A DNA stretch of 5,770 bases from an uncultured Collinsella sp. (GTDB lineage: Bacteria > Actinomycetota > Coriobacteriia > Coriobacteriales > Coriobacteriaceae), in assembly GCA_938036665.1 (NCBI GenBank), contig CALHWR010000107.1, positions 1-5,770 of the forward strand, read 5' to 3'. Each line of letters starts with the position of its first letter. Within the stretch, counting starts at the first letter, position 1. The notes beneath the pieces are model-generated. The model had not been told where the DNA came from. It did not search any database and was given only the letters and a program-made list of their open reading frames with translations. Shown here in pieces: positions 1-5,215 of the stretch. The translations under genes were made by a program, and so were the position numbers.

Positions 1-51
1 GCGGCCGCCCTCATGCTGCTGCAGCAGCTGGGCGCCAGCGATGACGACTAA
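1..51 (+). CDS. C-terminal end of an unidentified upstream protein (partial)
   Basis: Frame 1 is open from the window edge and reads AAALMLLQQLGASDDD before a TAA at 49-51. The hydrophobic helix-like stretch followed by an acidic tail ending in DDD resembles a natural C-terminus. The other two plus frames read through in low-complexity Cys/Ser or Arg/Pro-rich peptides. Only 16 residues are visible, so no family can be named. The gene must run on the plus strand and begin outside the window. A structured intergenic region starts about 15 bp after its stop. Confidence 0.45.
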   Translation, partial: AAALMLLQQLGASDDD

Positions 52-63
52 TGGGTCGACGCT

Positions 64-165
64 GCAAACGCCCCATTTGGGCAATCTGACCCTCACTCGT
101 CGGTCGCGTACTCAAGTACGCTTCCCTCCTCTTTCGGGCCACCTTGCCACAAATGGAACGTTTTC
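64..165 (-). repeat. Long imperfect inverted repeat with nested hairpin (structured RNA or palindromic repeat)
   Basis: The left arm at 66-84 pairs with the right arm at 144-163: AAACG with CGTTT, CCATTTG with CAAATGG, and GGCAA with TTGCC, with one bulged base at 149. The only internal mismatch, C71/C72 against A157/A158, becomes two G-U pairs if the minus strand is transcribed, so the stem is nearly continuous on that strand. Inside the loop a perfect hairpin, GCGTAC-TCAA-GTACGC, lies at 106-121. Plus-strand DNA after this inner hairpin is pyrimidine-rich (TTCCCTCCTCTTT), so it might alternatively act as a weak terminator of the upstream gene. I see no credible protein here. The two small ORFs crossing it, one per strand, have no codon bias or good start context. 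Confidence 0.5.
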
Positions 166-177
166 GCTTACTTATGC

Positions 178-238
178 TCAACCTGTAAGGGTGTTTACGG
201 GACAAAGCCATCTTCGTCTCACCCACATTGCAGGTTGA
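178..238 (+). repeat. Two-tier inverted repeat in the leader of the PAP2 phosphatase gene
   Basis: TCAACCTG at 178-185 is perfectly complementary to CAGGTTGA at 231-238, and inside it GGGTG at 189-193 pairs with CACCC at 220-224. The two nested stems would close a loop of about 26 nt. The structure ends 28 bp before the proposed phosphatase start at 267, so if transcription begins upstream it would form a 5' leader stem. It resembles no riboswitch I can name. An operator or a chance structure are alternatives. Confidence 0.35.
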
Positions 239-266
239 CCGCCCTTCACCCGACCGAAAGGAAAGC

Positions 267-1130
267 ATGTTCGGATACATCTATAAGAAAGATGTCGCCA
301 TGATCGCGGTTGTCCTGTGCCTTTGTCTGGGCGTGGGCAGTTTCTTCGATTATCAGATCTCGAGCGCGCTCTTCAATATCGGCAGCATGTACGGTCGCTT
401 TATCGAGGCCGCTGGCGAGCTGCCGTTTGAGCTGACGGCGAGCGTCGCGGGCGTTATGCTCGTGCGTTCGGCACGCCCCGATTCCAAGACGAGCAAGTGG
501 CTTGCCGCGCTGGGCGTTCTGGTCAACGTGGGCCTGACCGGCTACGAGATCGTTTCGTCCCTGAGGGTTGGCGGCAAACTCATCGCGGCTCAGTTGGTGC
601 TGACGTTTGTGCTGGTCATCGTCGCCAACCTTATCGTCTATCGCCTCACGCGCGCGACCGACCCCGACGAGCTCACACGCTGGGCGTTGATGGTGCTGGC
701 CGTGTGGGTCGCTCAGGCCATCATCCTCAACGTGGTTGTCAAGCCGCTGTGGTCGCGCCCGCGCATGCGCGTGATCGAGGTCACGCCGGGGCTCAATTTT
801 CAGCCGTGGTGGGTGATTGGCAACCCCGACAAGTGGAGCTATATTGCGGCCGGCGTAATCAAGGACGGCTTTAAGTCGTTTGCGAGCGGACACACGGCGC
901 ACGCGGCGATCGGCCTTATGCTCGCCGGGCTTCCTGCGGCGTCCTTTAAGGAAAAGCCGTCGCGACGCCGCGTGGTCTTTTGGGTCGCTGCCGTGGTCGC
1001 GGCGCTCGTCGCCTTTGGCCGCATCGTGATCGGTGCACACTTTTTGACTGACGTGAGCTGCGGCTTTGCCCTGGTGTTGGCACTTGAGTGCCTTGCCGCA
1101 CGCATTGCCTATCCGGGCGGCGTACAATAG
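267..1130 (+). CDS. PAP2-family membrane phosphatase
   Basis: The 287-residue integral membrane protein probably hydrolyses a lipid phosphate or pyrophosphate, such as a phosphatidate-type or undecaprenyl-pyrophosphate-type substrate; the exact substrate cannot be read. All three PAP2 signature motifs are visible: K159-PLWS-R164-P165 (motif 1), S207-G208-H209 in FASGHTAHA (motif 2), and R252-IVIGA-H258-FLT-D262 (motif 3). H209 and H258 would be the catalytic histidines. Hydrophobic segments lie near residues 10-27, 52-67, 77-96, 104-124, 137-158, 209-225, 236-258 and 264-282. I chose the ATG at 267 because AAAGGAAAG lies just before it; an in-frame ATG at 228 would add 13 polar residues without a good ribosome binding site. 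The threonine aldolase gene starts 45 bp downstream on the same strand and may be co-transcribed, though the functions are not obviously linked. Confidence 0.88.
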   Translation: MFGYIYKKDVAMIAVVLCLCLGVGSFFDYQISSALFNIGSMYGRFIEAAGELPFELTASVAGVMLVRSARPDSKTSKWLAALGVLVNVGLTGYEIVSSLRVGGKLIAAQLVLTFVLVIVANLIVYRLTRATDPDELTRWALMVLAVWVAQAIILNVVVKPLWSRPRMRVIEVTPGLNFQPWWVIGNPDKWSYIAAGVIKDGFKSFASGHTAHAAIGLMLAGLPAASFKEKPSRRRVVFWVAAVVAALVAFGRIVIGAHFLTDVSCGFALVLALECLAARIAYPGGVQ

Positions 1131-1145
1131 CGGCGTTTAAATCAT

Positions 1146-1159
1146 CGGGCCCATGCCCG
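1146..1159 (+). other. Small hairpin between phosphatase and aldolase genes
   Basis: CGGGC-CCAT-GCCCG forms a 5-bp GC stem with a 4-nt loop, ending a few bases before the purine-rich ribosome binding site (AGAGAGGA, 1163-1170) of the aldolase. No T-tract follows, so it is not an intrinsic terminator. It could modestly affect mRNA stability or translation, or be chance in GC-rich DNA. Confidence 0.25.
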
Positions 1160-1175
1160 GCTAGAGAGGATTGCC

Positions 1176-2201
1176 ATGCTCGCGTTCAACAACGACTATT
1201 CCCACGGTGCTCATCCGGCAGTGCTGCAGGCGCTCGTCGATACCAACATGGAGCCGCAGCCCGGCTACGGTACCGATGCGCACACCGAGCGTGCCAAGCA
1301 GCTGATTCGCGAGGCCTGTCAGGCCCCCGATGCCGACGTGTTCTTGCTGGTGGGCGGCACGCAGGCCAACGCGACGGTGATTGACATGCTGCTCGCGCCC
1401 TACGAGGGCGTCGTTGCCGCCGAGACCGGCCATGTCGCTTGCCACGAGGCGGGCGCCATCGAGTTTGGCGGCCACAAGGTGCTCACCATCCCCGGCTACG
1501 AGGGCAAGATGCACGCCGAGGATCTCGAGAACTATATCCAGGTGTTCTACGAAAACGAGAGCTACGAGCACACGGTGTTCCCGGGCGCCGTGTACGTGAG
1601 TCTATCGACCGAGTACGGCACGCTGTACTCCAAGGCCGAGCTCGCGGCGATTCACGCGGTGTGCCAGAAGCGCGAGATTCCGCTGTTTGTGGACGGTGCT
1701 CGTCTGGCCTATGCACTGGCGGCCGATGAGTGCGACATTACCCTGCCCGAGCTGGCGCAGCTGTGCGACGTGTTCTACATCGGCGGCACCAAGTGCGGCG
1801 CGCTTTGCGGCGAGGCTGTGGTGTTCTGCGGCATGCACGCTCCGGCGCATCCCATTCCGCGTATTAAGCAGCACGGCGCGCTGTTGGCCAAGGGCCGCCT
1901 GACGGGCGTGCAGATTGAGGCGCAATTTACCGATGGCCTGTATTTTGAGATTGGCCGACAGGCGATTCAGACGGCCCAGGCGCTGCGTCGTGTGCTGCAC
2001 GAGCGCGGCTACCAGTTCTTTTTGGAGACGCCTACGAACCAGCAGTTTGTGATTCTGCCCAACGAGGACATGGCCCGCATTCGCGAGCATGCGGCGATCG
2101 AGTACTGGGAAAAGTACGACGATACCCACACGGTGGTGCGCTTTTGCACCAGCTGGGCCACGACGCAGGAGGACATCGACGCGCTGGCGGCTGTCCTGTA
2201 G
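1176..2201 (+). CDS. Threonine aldolase family PLP-dependent enzyme
   Basis: The 341-residue protein matches low-specificity L-threonine aldolases (beta-eliminating lyase superfamily, fold type I), which cleave L-threonine or allo-threonine to glycine and acetaldehyde in the cytoplasm. The N-terminal FNNDYSHGAHPAV is the family's substrate-side start. PGYGTDAHT (about residues 29-37) and LVGGTQANA form the cofactor phosphate region. H86 in ETGHVACHEAGA fits the His that stacks on PLP, D173 in FVDGAR fits the residue binding the pyridine nitrogen, and K206 in IGGTKCGA is the Schiff-base lysine. The length is normal for the family. The ATG at 1176 follows AGAGAGGA with a 5-nt gap. A related beta-eliminating lyase or a serine/phenylserine-preferring aldolase cannot be excluded. 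The gene ends at a strong terminator, closing the transcription unit that probably includes the phosphatase. Confidence 0.9.
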   Translation: MLAFNNDYSHGAHPAVLQALVDTNMEPQPGYGTDAHTERAKQLIREACQAPDADVFLLVGGTQANATVIDMLLAPYEGVVAAETGHVACHEAGAIEFGGHKVLTIPGYEGKMHAEDLENYIQVFYENESYEHTVFPGAVYVSLSTEYGTLYSKAELAAIHAVCQKREIPLFVDGARLAYALAADECDITLPELAQLCDVFYIGGTKCGALCGEAVVFCGMHAPAHPIPRIKQHGALLAKGRLTGVQIEAQFTDGLYFEIGRQAIQTAQALRRVLHERGYQFFLETPTNQQFVILPNEDMARIREHAAIEYWEKYDDTHTVVRFCTSWATTQEDIDALAAVL

Positions 2202-2219
2202 CCTGATGTAATGACGAGG

Positions 2220-2262
2220 GGCCGCCTTGCGCTGGGTTTGGCGCAAGGCGGCCTTTGTTTTT
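2220..2262 (+). terminator. Strong intrinsic terminator after the aldolase gene
   Basis: A perfect 13-bp stem, GGCCGCCTTGCGC (2220-2232) with GCGCAAGGCGGCC (2241-2253), encloses an 8-nt loop and is followed at once by TTTGTTTTT (2254-2262). It begins 18 bp after the aldolase stop codon. The next gene starts only 16 bp after the T-tract, so this hairpin also forms the immediate upstream region of the acetyltransferase. Confidence 0.92.
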
Positions 2263-2278
2263 GAGAGAGAAGGGTTGT

Positions 2279-2869
2279 ATGACCGAGATGTCCGAGCCGG
2301 CGATTCGCCTGGCGACGCCCGAAGACGCGCCGGCGTTGCTTGCCATCTATGAGCCGTATGTGCGCCAGACGGCGATTACCTGCGAATACGAGGTGCCGAG
2401 CGTTGAGGAGTTCGCCGGGCGCATCGAGCGTACGCTCAAGCGCTATCCGTATCTGGTGATGGAGCTGGACGGGCGTCCGGTAGGCTATGCCTATGCGAGT
2501 CCGCTCAACAGCCGCGAGGCATACGACTGGTCGGTCGAGACGTCGATTTACCTGGCACGCGACGTGCGCCACGGCGGGCTGGGCCGCAAGCTGCACGATG
2601 CGCTCAAGCAGTGCCTGATCGCGATGGGCATCACCAACATGTGCGCGCTCATCGCCGTGCCGCACGACAAGGACGACGAGTATCTAACGCACAACAGCCA
2701 GGACTTCCATGCCCATATGGGATATCGCTTGGTGGGTGCTTTCGACCGCTGTGCCCAAAAGTTCGACCGCTGGTACGACATGTGCTGGATGGAGCTGGTC
2801 CTGGCCGAGCGCACCCCCAACCAGCCCAAACCAACCTGGTTCCCCGACCTTCCTAAACCTACCATTTAG
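2279..2869 (+). CDS. GNAT N-acetyltransferase, phosphinothricin acetyltransferase-like
   Basis: The 196-residue cytoplasmic enzyme should transfer an acetyl group from acetyl-CoA to the amino group of a small amino-acid-like substrate. Family features run in order: IRLATPEDAPALLAIYEPYV at the start, YDWSVETSIYL (beta-4 region), the acetyl-CoA pyrophosphate loop R97-H98-G99-G100-L101-G102-R103, and the C-terminal FHAHMGYRLVGAF plus WYDMCWMEL typical of the Bar/PAT/MnaT branch. In that branch substrates include phosphinothricin, methionine sulfone or methionine sulfoximine; which one applies here is unknown. The ATG at 2279 has GAGAAGGG four bases upstream; an in-frame ATG at 2288 is the alternative. 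A Pro-rich tail (NQPKPTWFPDLPKPTI) extends past the GNAT fold, and its stop codon lies within a small hairpin and repeat-like sequence. The strong terminator directly upstream means its own promoter must lie inside the aldolase gene, or expression depends on read-through. Confidence 0.87.
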   Translation: MTEMSEPAIRLATPEDAPALLAIYEPYVRQTAITCEYEVPSVEEFAGRIERTLKRYPYLVMELDGRPVGYAYASPLNSREAYDWSVETSIYLARDVRHGGLGRKLHDALKQCLIAMGITNMCALIAVPHDKDDEYLTHNSQDFHAHMGYRLVGAFDRCAQKFDRWYDMCWMELVLAERTPNQPKPTWFPDLPKPTI

Positions 2870-2884
2870 GGACAGGTTTATTTT
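2850..2884 (+). terminator. Weak terminator-like alternative hairpins spanning the acetyltransferase stop codon
   Basis: TAAACCT (2854-2860) pairs with AGGTTTA (2874-2880), followed by TTTT. An alternative, mutually exclusive stem pairs CCTAAA (2852-2857) with TTTAGG (2865-2870). The stop codon TAG at 2867-2869 lies inside both. The stems are short and AT-rich, so termination would be weak. Confidence 0.3.
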
Positions 2885-2890
2885 GGCAGG
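2866..2890 (+). repeat. REP-like sequence overlapping the acetyltransferase stop codon
   Basis: TTAGGGACAGGTT, then TTTTGGCAGG, resembles the second unit of the repeat at 5295-5339 (TTAGGGATGTTCCTTTT). GGGACA here also has a complement, TGTCCC, at 2960-2965. I think this is a member or remnant of a genome-dispersed intergenic repeat, but with two divergent copies in view that is a weak inference. Confidence 0.25.
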
Positions 2891-2922
2891 TTTTTGGCTG
2901 TCTTGTGGTATCAAATCGCCGC

Positions 2923-2950
2923 AAGTAGCGTGGCGTTTGTACGCTATTTT
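2923..2950 (+). terminator. Candidate intrinsic terminator for the acetyltransferase gene
   Basis: AAGTAGCGT (2923-2931) pairs with ACGCTATTT (2941-2949), a 9-bp stem with one G-U pair and a 9-nt loop, and the sequence runs TTTT at 2947-2950. A second tiny hairpin, GTCCC-CTC-GGGAC, follows at 2961-2973. This is a better terminator than the hairpin over the stop codon, but the T-tract is short and partly inside the stem. Confidence 0.35.
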
Positions 2951-2983
2951 GACCTGGATTGTCCCCTCGGGACGCCTTGCGGG

Positions 2984-3107
2984 CTAAGTGAGTAGACTTT
3001 TTTGGCGCAGGCCGAGCACAAAGCGTATCTGCCTTAGTAAAACCGCAGGTCACGGAGGTGGCTGTTTTGAATGTGCTCGGCAGCTCGCGAAAAGTCTACT
3101 CACTTAG
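2984..3107. repeat. 124-bp three-tier palindromic element (MITE-like or structured RNA)
   Basis: The outer arms are perfect 18-bp inverted repeats, CTAAGTGAGTAGACTTTT (2984-3001) and its complement (3090-3107). Inside them GCCGAGCACA (3011-3020) pairs perfectly with TGTGCTCGGC (3072-3081), and further in AAAACCGC (3039-3046) pairs with GCTGTTTT (3061-3068) with one mismatch. Three nested stems around one centre are far beyond chance. Terminal inverted repeats around a short non-coding core fit a miniature transposable element. No longer target duplication flanks it (GCGGG against ATTTA), but TA dinucleotides within the arm ends would suit a TA-targeting family such as IS630/Tc1. No T-tract follows on either strand, so a simple terminator is unlikely. 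It lies between convergent genes. Confidence 0.65.
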
Positions 3108-3258
3108 ATTTACGGTGCTGGATATTTTGGGCAGGAACAGTTGAGCTTGGGCGGCGAGTGTTGCCAGGCGATGTTGGCATTTGCGCCATGCCGGCTTGAG
3201 ATTTAATAAAAACCGCAGGTAAAACGTTTATTAGGTACATTTTGCCTCGTTTGGTGCG
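3108..3258. other. Intergenic stretch without a gene; repeated motif and weak AT hairpin
   Basis: No coding signal is seen here. It holds a second copy of AAAACCGCAGGT (3209-3220), the first being at 3039-3050 inside the palindromic element. A 7-bp AT-only inverted repeat, TAATAAA (3204-3210) with TTTATTA (3227-3233), surrounds this copy. On the minus strand it lies about 25 bp past the GntR gene's stop and could be a weak 3' end signal, but it has no GC stem. GGCAT...ATGCC near 3174-3191 is a minor hairpin. Confidence 0.3.
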
Positions 3259-3981
3259 CTAGCCGATGGGCTCGGTGTATTTGGCGCGGTCGGTGCGTTG
3301 GATGCGCTTGGAGACATGGAGCGGACGGCCGTCGGTGTCGTAGACGTAGTCGGTGATCAGGATCAGCGCCTGCCCGCGCTCGACGTTGAGCAAAAATGCC
3401 TCGTTTTGCGACGCATAGCACACCTCAAAGGTCTTATGCCCCTGCGCCGGCGCGCGATGGAACTCCTGGCGCAGCGTGGCGTAGAGCGAACCGTTGATAT
3501 CGCGATCGATGAGCGACCCAAAGCTTGGCGGCAAATAGGTGGTCTCCAGGCACAGTGGCGCATCGTCCAGGTAACGCAGGCGGACAAGTTTGACAAGCTT
3601 GCTGCCCACGCTAGCGTCAAAGAACTTGGCCACGCTGCCCATTGCTTTGGCAAAGCCCGAGTCCACCGTGCGCGTGGCGGGCTTCATGCCCTGGCCTTCG
3701 ACCTGCTTGGTATAGCTCGAAAACACCAGGTTGTTCTCGTGGAGCGCCGGTGTGTCGGCCACAAAGGCGCCGCGCCCGCGCTCGGTTCGAATCAGGCCCT
3801 CGTCAACAAGCACCTTAAGGGCATGGCGCACGGTGCTGCGCGACAGGCCCGATTCGTCCATGAGTTCCATCTCGGACGGCAGTTTATCTCCGCGGGCGTA
3901 GGTGCCGGCGGCAATGCGGTCGCGAAGCGTTGCCGCCAGACGCTCGTATTGGGTCAAGTTCTTTTTCGACGAAGTGCTCAT
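3259..3981 (-). CDS. GntR-family transcriptional regulator with UTRA ligand-binding domain
   Basis: The 240-residue protein has an N-terminal winged helix-turn-helix at about residues 10-75. Its GntR signature is GDKLPSEMEL (31-40), SRSTVRHALKVLVDEGLI (47-64) and the wing RGRGAFV (68-74). The rest, from about 90 to 235, has the length and pattern of a UTRA domain of the HutC/FrlR/TreR subfamily, which binds small effectors, often sugar phosphates or their amine conjugates. It is transcribed divergently from the SIS-domain deglycase, the usual arrangement for a local repressor relieved by the pathway intermediate. A TGTAT-motif copy lies 10 bp upstream of its start codon, suggesting autoregulation. 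The ATG at 3981 is the only reasonable start; its ribosome binding site (AGGTTG) is modest. Ligand identity is inferred from the neighbour only. Confidence 0.9.
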   Translation of the reverse strand: MSTSSKKNLTQYERLAATLRDRIAAGTYARGDKLPSEMELMDESGLSRSTVRHALKVLVDEGLIRTERGRGAFVADTPALHENNLVFSSYTKQVEGQGMKPATRTVDSGFAKAMGSVAKFFDASVGSKLVKLVRLRYLDDAPLCLETTYLPPSFGSLIDRDINGSLYATLRQEFHRAPAQGHKTFEVCYASQNEAFLLNVERGQALILITDYVYDTDGRPLHVSKRIQRTDRAKYTEPIG

Positions 3982-3990
3982 GCGAACAAC

Positions 3991-4009
3991 CTGTATCTAA
4001 CTTGTATGC
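3991..4009. promoter_or_regulatory. Putative GntR operator, copy 1 (next to the regulator start)
   Basis: TGTATCTAACTTGTATGC (3992-4009) differs by one base from copy 3 at 4131-4148. Each copy contains TGTAT twice with an 11-bp period, about one helical turn. TGTAT/ATACA half-sites are known for HutC-type GntR proteins. Its place 10 bp upstream of the regulator's start codon fits autorepression. Confidence 0.6.
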
Positions 4010-4023
4010 TTACAGAACCAAGC

Positions 4024-4042
4024 ATGTATCCAACATGACAAC
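4024..4042. promoter_or_regulatory. Putative GntR operator, copy 2 (degenerate)
   Basis: ATGTATCCAACATGAC follows the same pattern as copies 1 and 3 (TGTAT, two bases, AAC, A/T, TG) but lacks the second full TGTAT. Its start is 33 bp from copy 1, close to three helical turns, which would place both on the same face of the DNA. Confidence 0.4.
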
Positions 4043-4048
4043 AAAACC

Positions 4049-4080
4049 GCTGGTAATGGCTTGCCGAAAACTTTACCAGC
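4049..4080. promoter_or_regulatory. 8-bp perfect inverted repeat in the divergent promoter region
   Basis: GCTGGTAA (4049-4056) and TTACCAGC (4073-4080) are perfect complements around 16 bp, with half-site centres 24 bp apart. It lies between the operator-like copies. It could be a binding site for a second regulator or a hairpin in the leader of either gene. No T-tract strong enough for a terminator follows. Confidence 0.35.
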
Positions 4081-4101
4081 AAAATTTCTAAGACAAATAT
4101 A

Positions 4102-4148
4102 GCATACAACTAGTCGACATAACCAAAACATGTATGTAACTTGTATGC
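4102..4148. promoter_or_regulatory. Putative GntR operator, copy 3, with an inverted half-site (next to the deglycase)
   Basis: TGTATGTAACTTGTATGC (4131-4148) is nearly identical to copy 1 and ends 38 bp before the deglycase start codon. An inverted TTGTATGC lies at 4102-4109 (GCATACAA), so this side carries sites in both orientations. An AT-rich stretch (AAATATAGCAT, 4095-4105) overlapping the inverted half-site could hold the deglycase -10, in which case a bound repressor would cover the promoter. I cannot assign a convincing -35. Confidence 0.55.
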
Positions 4149-4186
4149 CATCGAGAGCATCAAACGAGAAGAAAGGCTGATGCACG

Positions 4187-5179
4187 ATGACTACTCAGGA
4201 ACAGGTTAAGGACGTCGTCTCCCAGGTTTTGGCTGACAAGGCAGACAAGGGCGGCATCAAGCGCGTCGTGTGGATTGGCGCCGGTGGATCCAACGGCGGC
4301 AACTATCCTGCCCAGTACTTTATGGAGCACGAGGCCACGCAGGTCGTGAGCTCCAGCTACACCAGCAACGAGTTCGTGCACGCCACGCCTGCCTACGTCA
4401 ACGAGAACACCCTGGCCGTCGTCGTGTCCATGCGCGGCACCAAGGAGACCATCGTCGCCGCCCAGGTCGCCAAGAACCACGGCGCCAGCACCATCGCCAT
4501 CTATGTTGACGAGTCCGGCCTCACCGAGGTCTGCGACTACAAGATCCAGTACGACAGCCTGGCCGTCGACGAGTCCTGCATGGGCCGCACCAACTCTGCC
4601 GTCGTGACCATGATCGCCATGGAGCTTACGCAGCAGACCGAGGGCTATGCCGAGTACGAGACCGCTATGGCCGCCTTCGACTTGGTCGACCCCATCTATC
4701 GCAAGGCCGTCGAGTACACCCGTCCGCTCGCAGCCAAGTGGGCCGAGCAGAACGCCGACAAGCCCTGCATCAACGTGATGGCTCAGGGTCCGCTCTTTGG
4801 TGCCGCCTACGTCTTTAGCATCTGCAACGTGCAGGAGATGCTGCAGATCGACTCCTGCACCATCAACACCTGCGACTTCTTCCACGGTCCATTCGAGATC
4901 CTGGACAAGCGTACCTCGCTGTTCCAGCTCATCAGCGTCGGCCGCAGCCGCTGCAACGACGAGCGCGGCATTCGCTTTGTCAACCAGTACGGTGGTGAGC
5001 GCGTCTACCAGCTCGACGCCAAGGAGCTCGGCCTCAACGACATCAAGGACAGCGTGAGCGAGTACTTCAACCACCTGATCTTTGCCCCGATCCTCAACAA
5101 CGTCTACATGCGTGCGCTCTCCGCCGTCACCCACAAGGACTACATGACGCGCCGCTACATGTGGAAGCTGGATTACTAA
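4187..5179 (+). CDS. SIS-domain sugar-phosphate deglycase, FrlB/FraB/GfrF type
   Basis: The 330-residue cytoplasmic protein has two SIS domains (about 20-150 and 185-320), like fructoselysine-6-phosphate and glucoselysine-6-phosphate deglycases, which split Amadori-product 6-phosphates into a hexose 6-phosphate and an amino acid. The glycine-rich loop IGAGGSNGG (30-38) and SMRGTKETI (second sugar-phosphate segment) mark the first SIS domain. FFHGPFEI carries H233, and E217 in VQEMLQ lies 16 residues before it; this matches the Glu/His spacing I recall as catalytic in FraB. The C-terminus TRRYMWKLDY parallels the ERRYYGGLVEY ending of FrlB. The start at 4187 follows GAAAGG by 10 nt; an ATG at 4180 is out of frame and too near the ribosome binding site. 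The divergent GntR/UTRA gene and the operators suggest induction by substrate. No PTS or kinase gene is in view. The amino-acid part of the substrate cannot be read, and a related SIS isomerase is possible. Confidence 0.85.
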   Translation: MTTQEQVKDVVSQVLADKADKGGIKRVVWIGAGGSNGGNYPAQYFMEHEATQVVSSSYTSNEFVHATPAYVNENTLAVVVSMRGTKETIVAAQVAKNHGASTIAIYVDESGLTEVCDYKIQYDSLAVDESCMGRTNSAVVTMIAMELTQQTEGYAEYETAMAAFDLVDPIYRKAVEYTRPLAAKWAEQNADKPCINVMAQGPLFGAAYVFSICNVQEMLQIDSCTINTCDFFHGPFEILDKRTSLFQLISVGRSRCNDERGIRFVNQYGGERVYQLDAKELGLNDIKDSVSEYFNHLIFAPILNNVYMRALSAVTHKDYMTRRYMWKLDY

Positions 5180-5215
5180 GGGATAGAGCGGCCTAACAGC
5201 CCAATACCCCTCATG

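Noticed and set aside
144..178. Possible sigma-70 promoter (TTGCCA and a TTATGC-like box) for the PAP2 gene
   Set aside because: Spacing is about 22 bp to the best -10 and poor otherwise; the -35 candidate is also part of the inverted-repeat arm.
11..280. Minus-strand ORF of 89 residues and plus-strand ORF of 65 residues over the leader region
   Set aside because: Both cross the inverted-repeat structures, lack good ribosome binding sites and show a basic or mixed composition without domain signals; the DNA symmetry explains the region better.
246..1127. Long minus-strand ORF (293 residues) opposite the PAP2 gene
   Set aside because: It mirrors the codons of a gene with all PAP2 motifs. The product is His/Arg/Asp-rich with no recognisable domain, an effect of GC-biased third positions.
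1602..2246. Minus-strand ORF opposite the threonine aldolase
   Set aside because: Its start lies inside the terminator hairpin, and the product is an Arg/Leu/Gln-rich shadow of a well-supported gene.
2859..3053. Minus-strand ORF of 64 residues in the gap after the acetyltransferase gene
   Set aside because: It covers half of the palindromic element and the end of another gene, has no ribosome binding site and shows no conserved features.
2984..3107. Palindromic element read as a CRISPR repeat or bidirectional terminator
   Set aside because: There is no series of regularly spaced direct repeats, and neither arm is followed by a T-tract outside the stem.
3298..4038. Plus-strand ORF (246 residues) opposite the GntR gene
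   Set aside because: Antisense shadow; the minus strand encodes a textbook GntR/UTRA protein, and this frame has no matching domain or ribosome binding site.
4180..4209. Nine-codon ORF (MHDDYSGTG) starting 7 bp before the deglycase ATG
   Set aside because: Its ATG is only 3 nt from the AAAGG sequence, too close for efficient initiation, and it is out of frame; more likely a chance ATG than a leader peptide.
4160..5134. Long minus-strand ORF (324 residues) opposite the deglycase gene
   Set aside because: Antisense shadow of a clear SIS-domain protein; the product is Val/Gly/Asp/His-rich low complexity.
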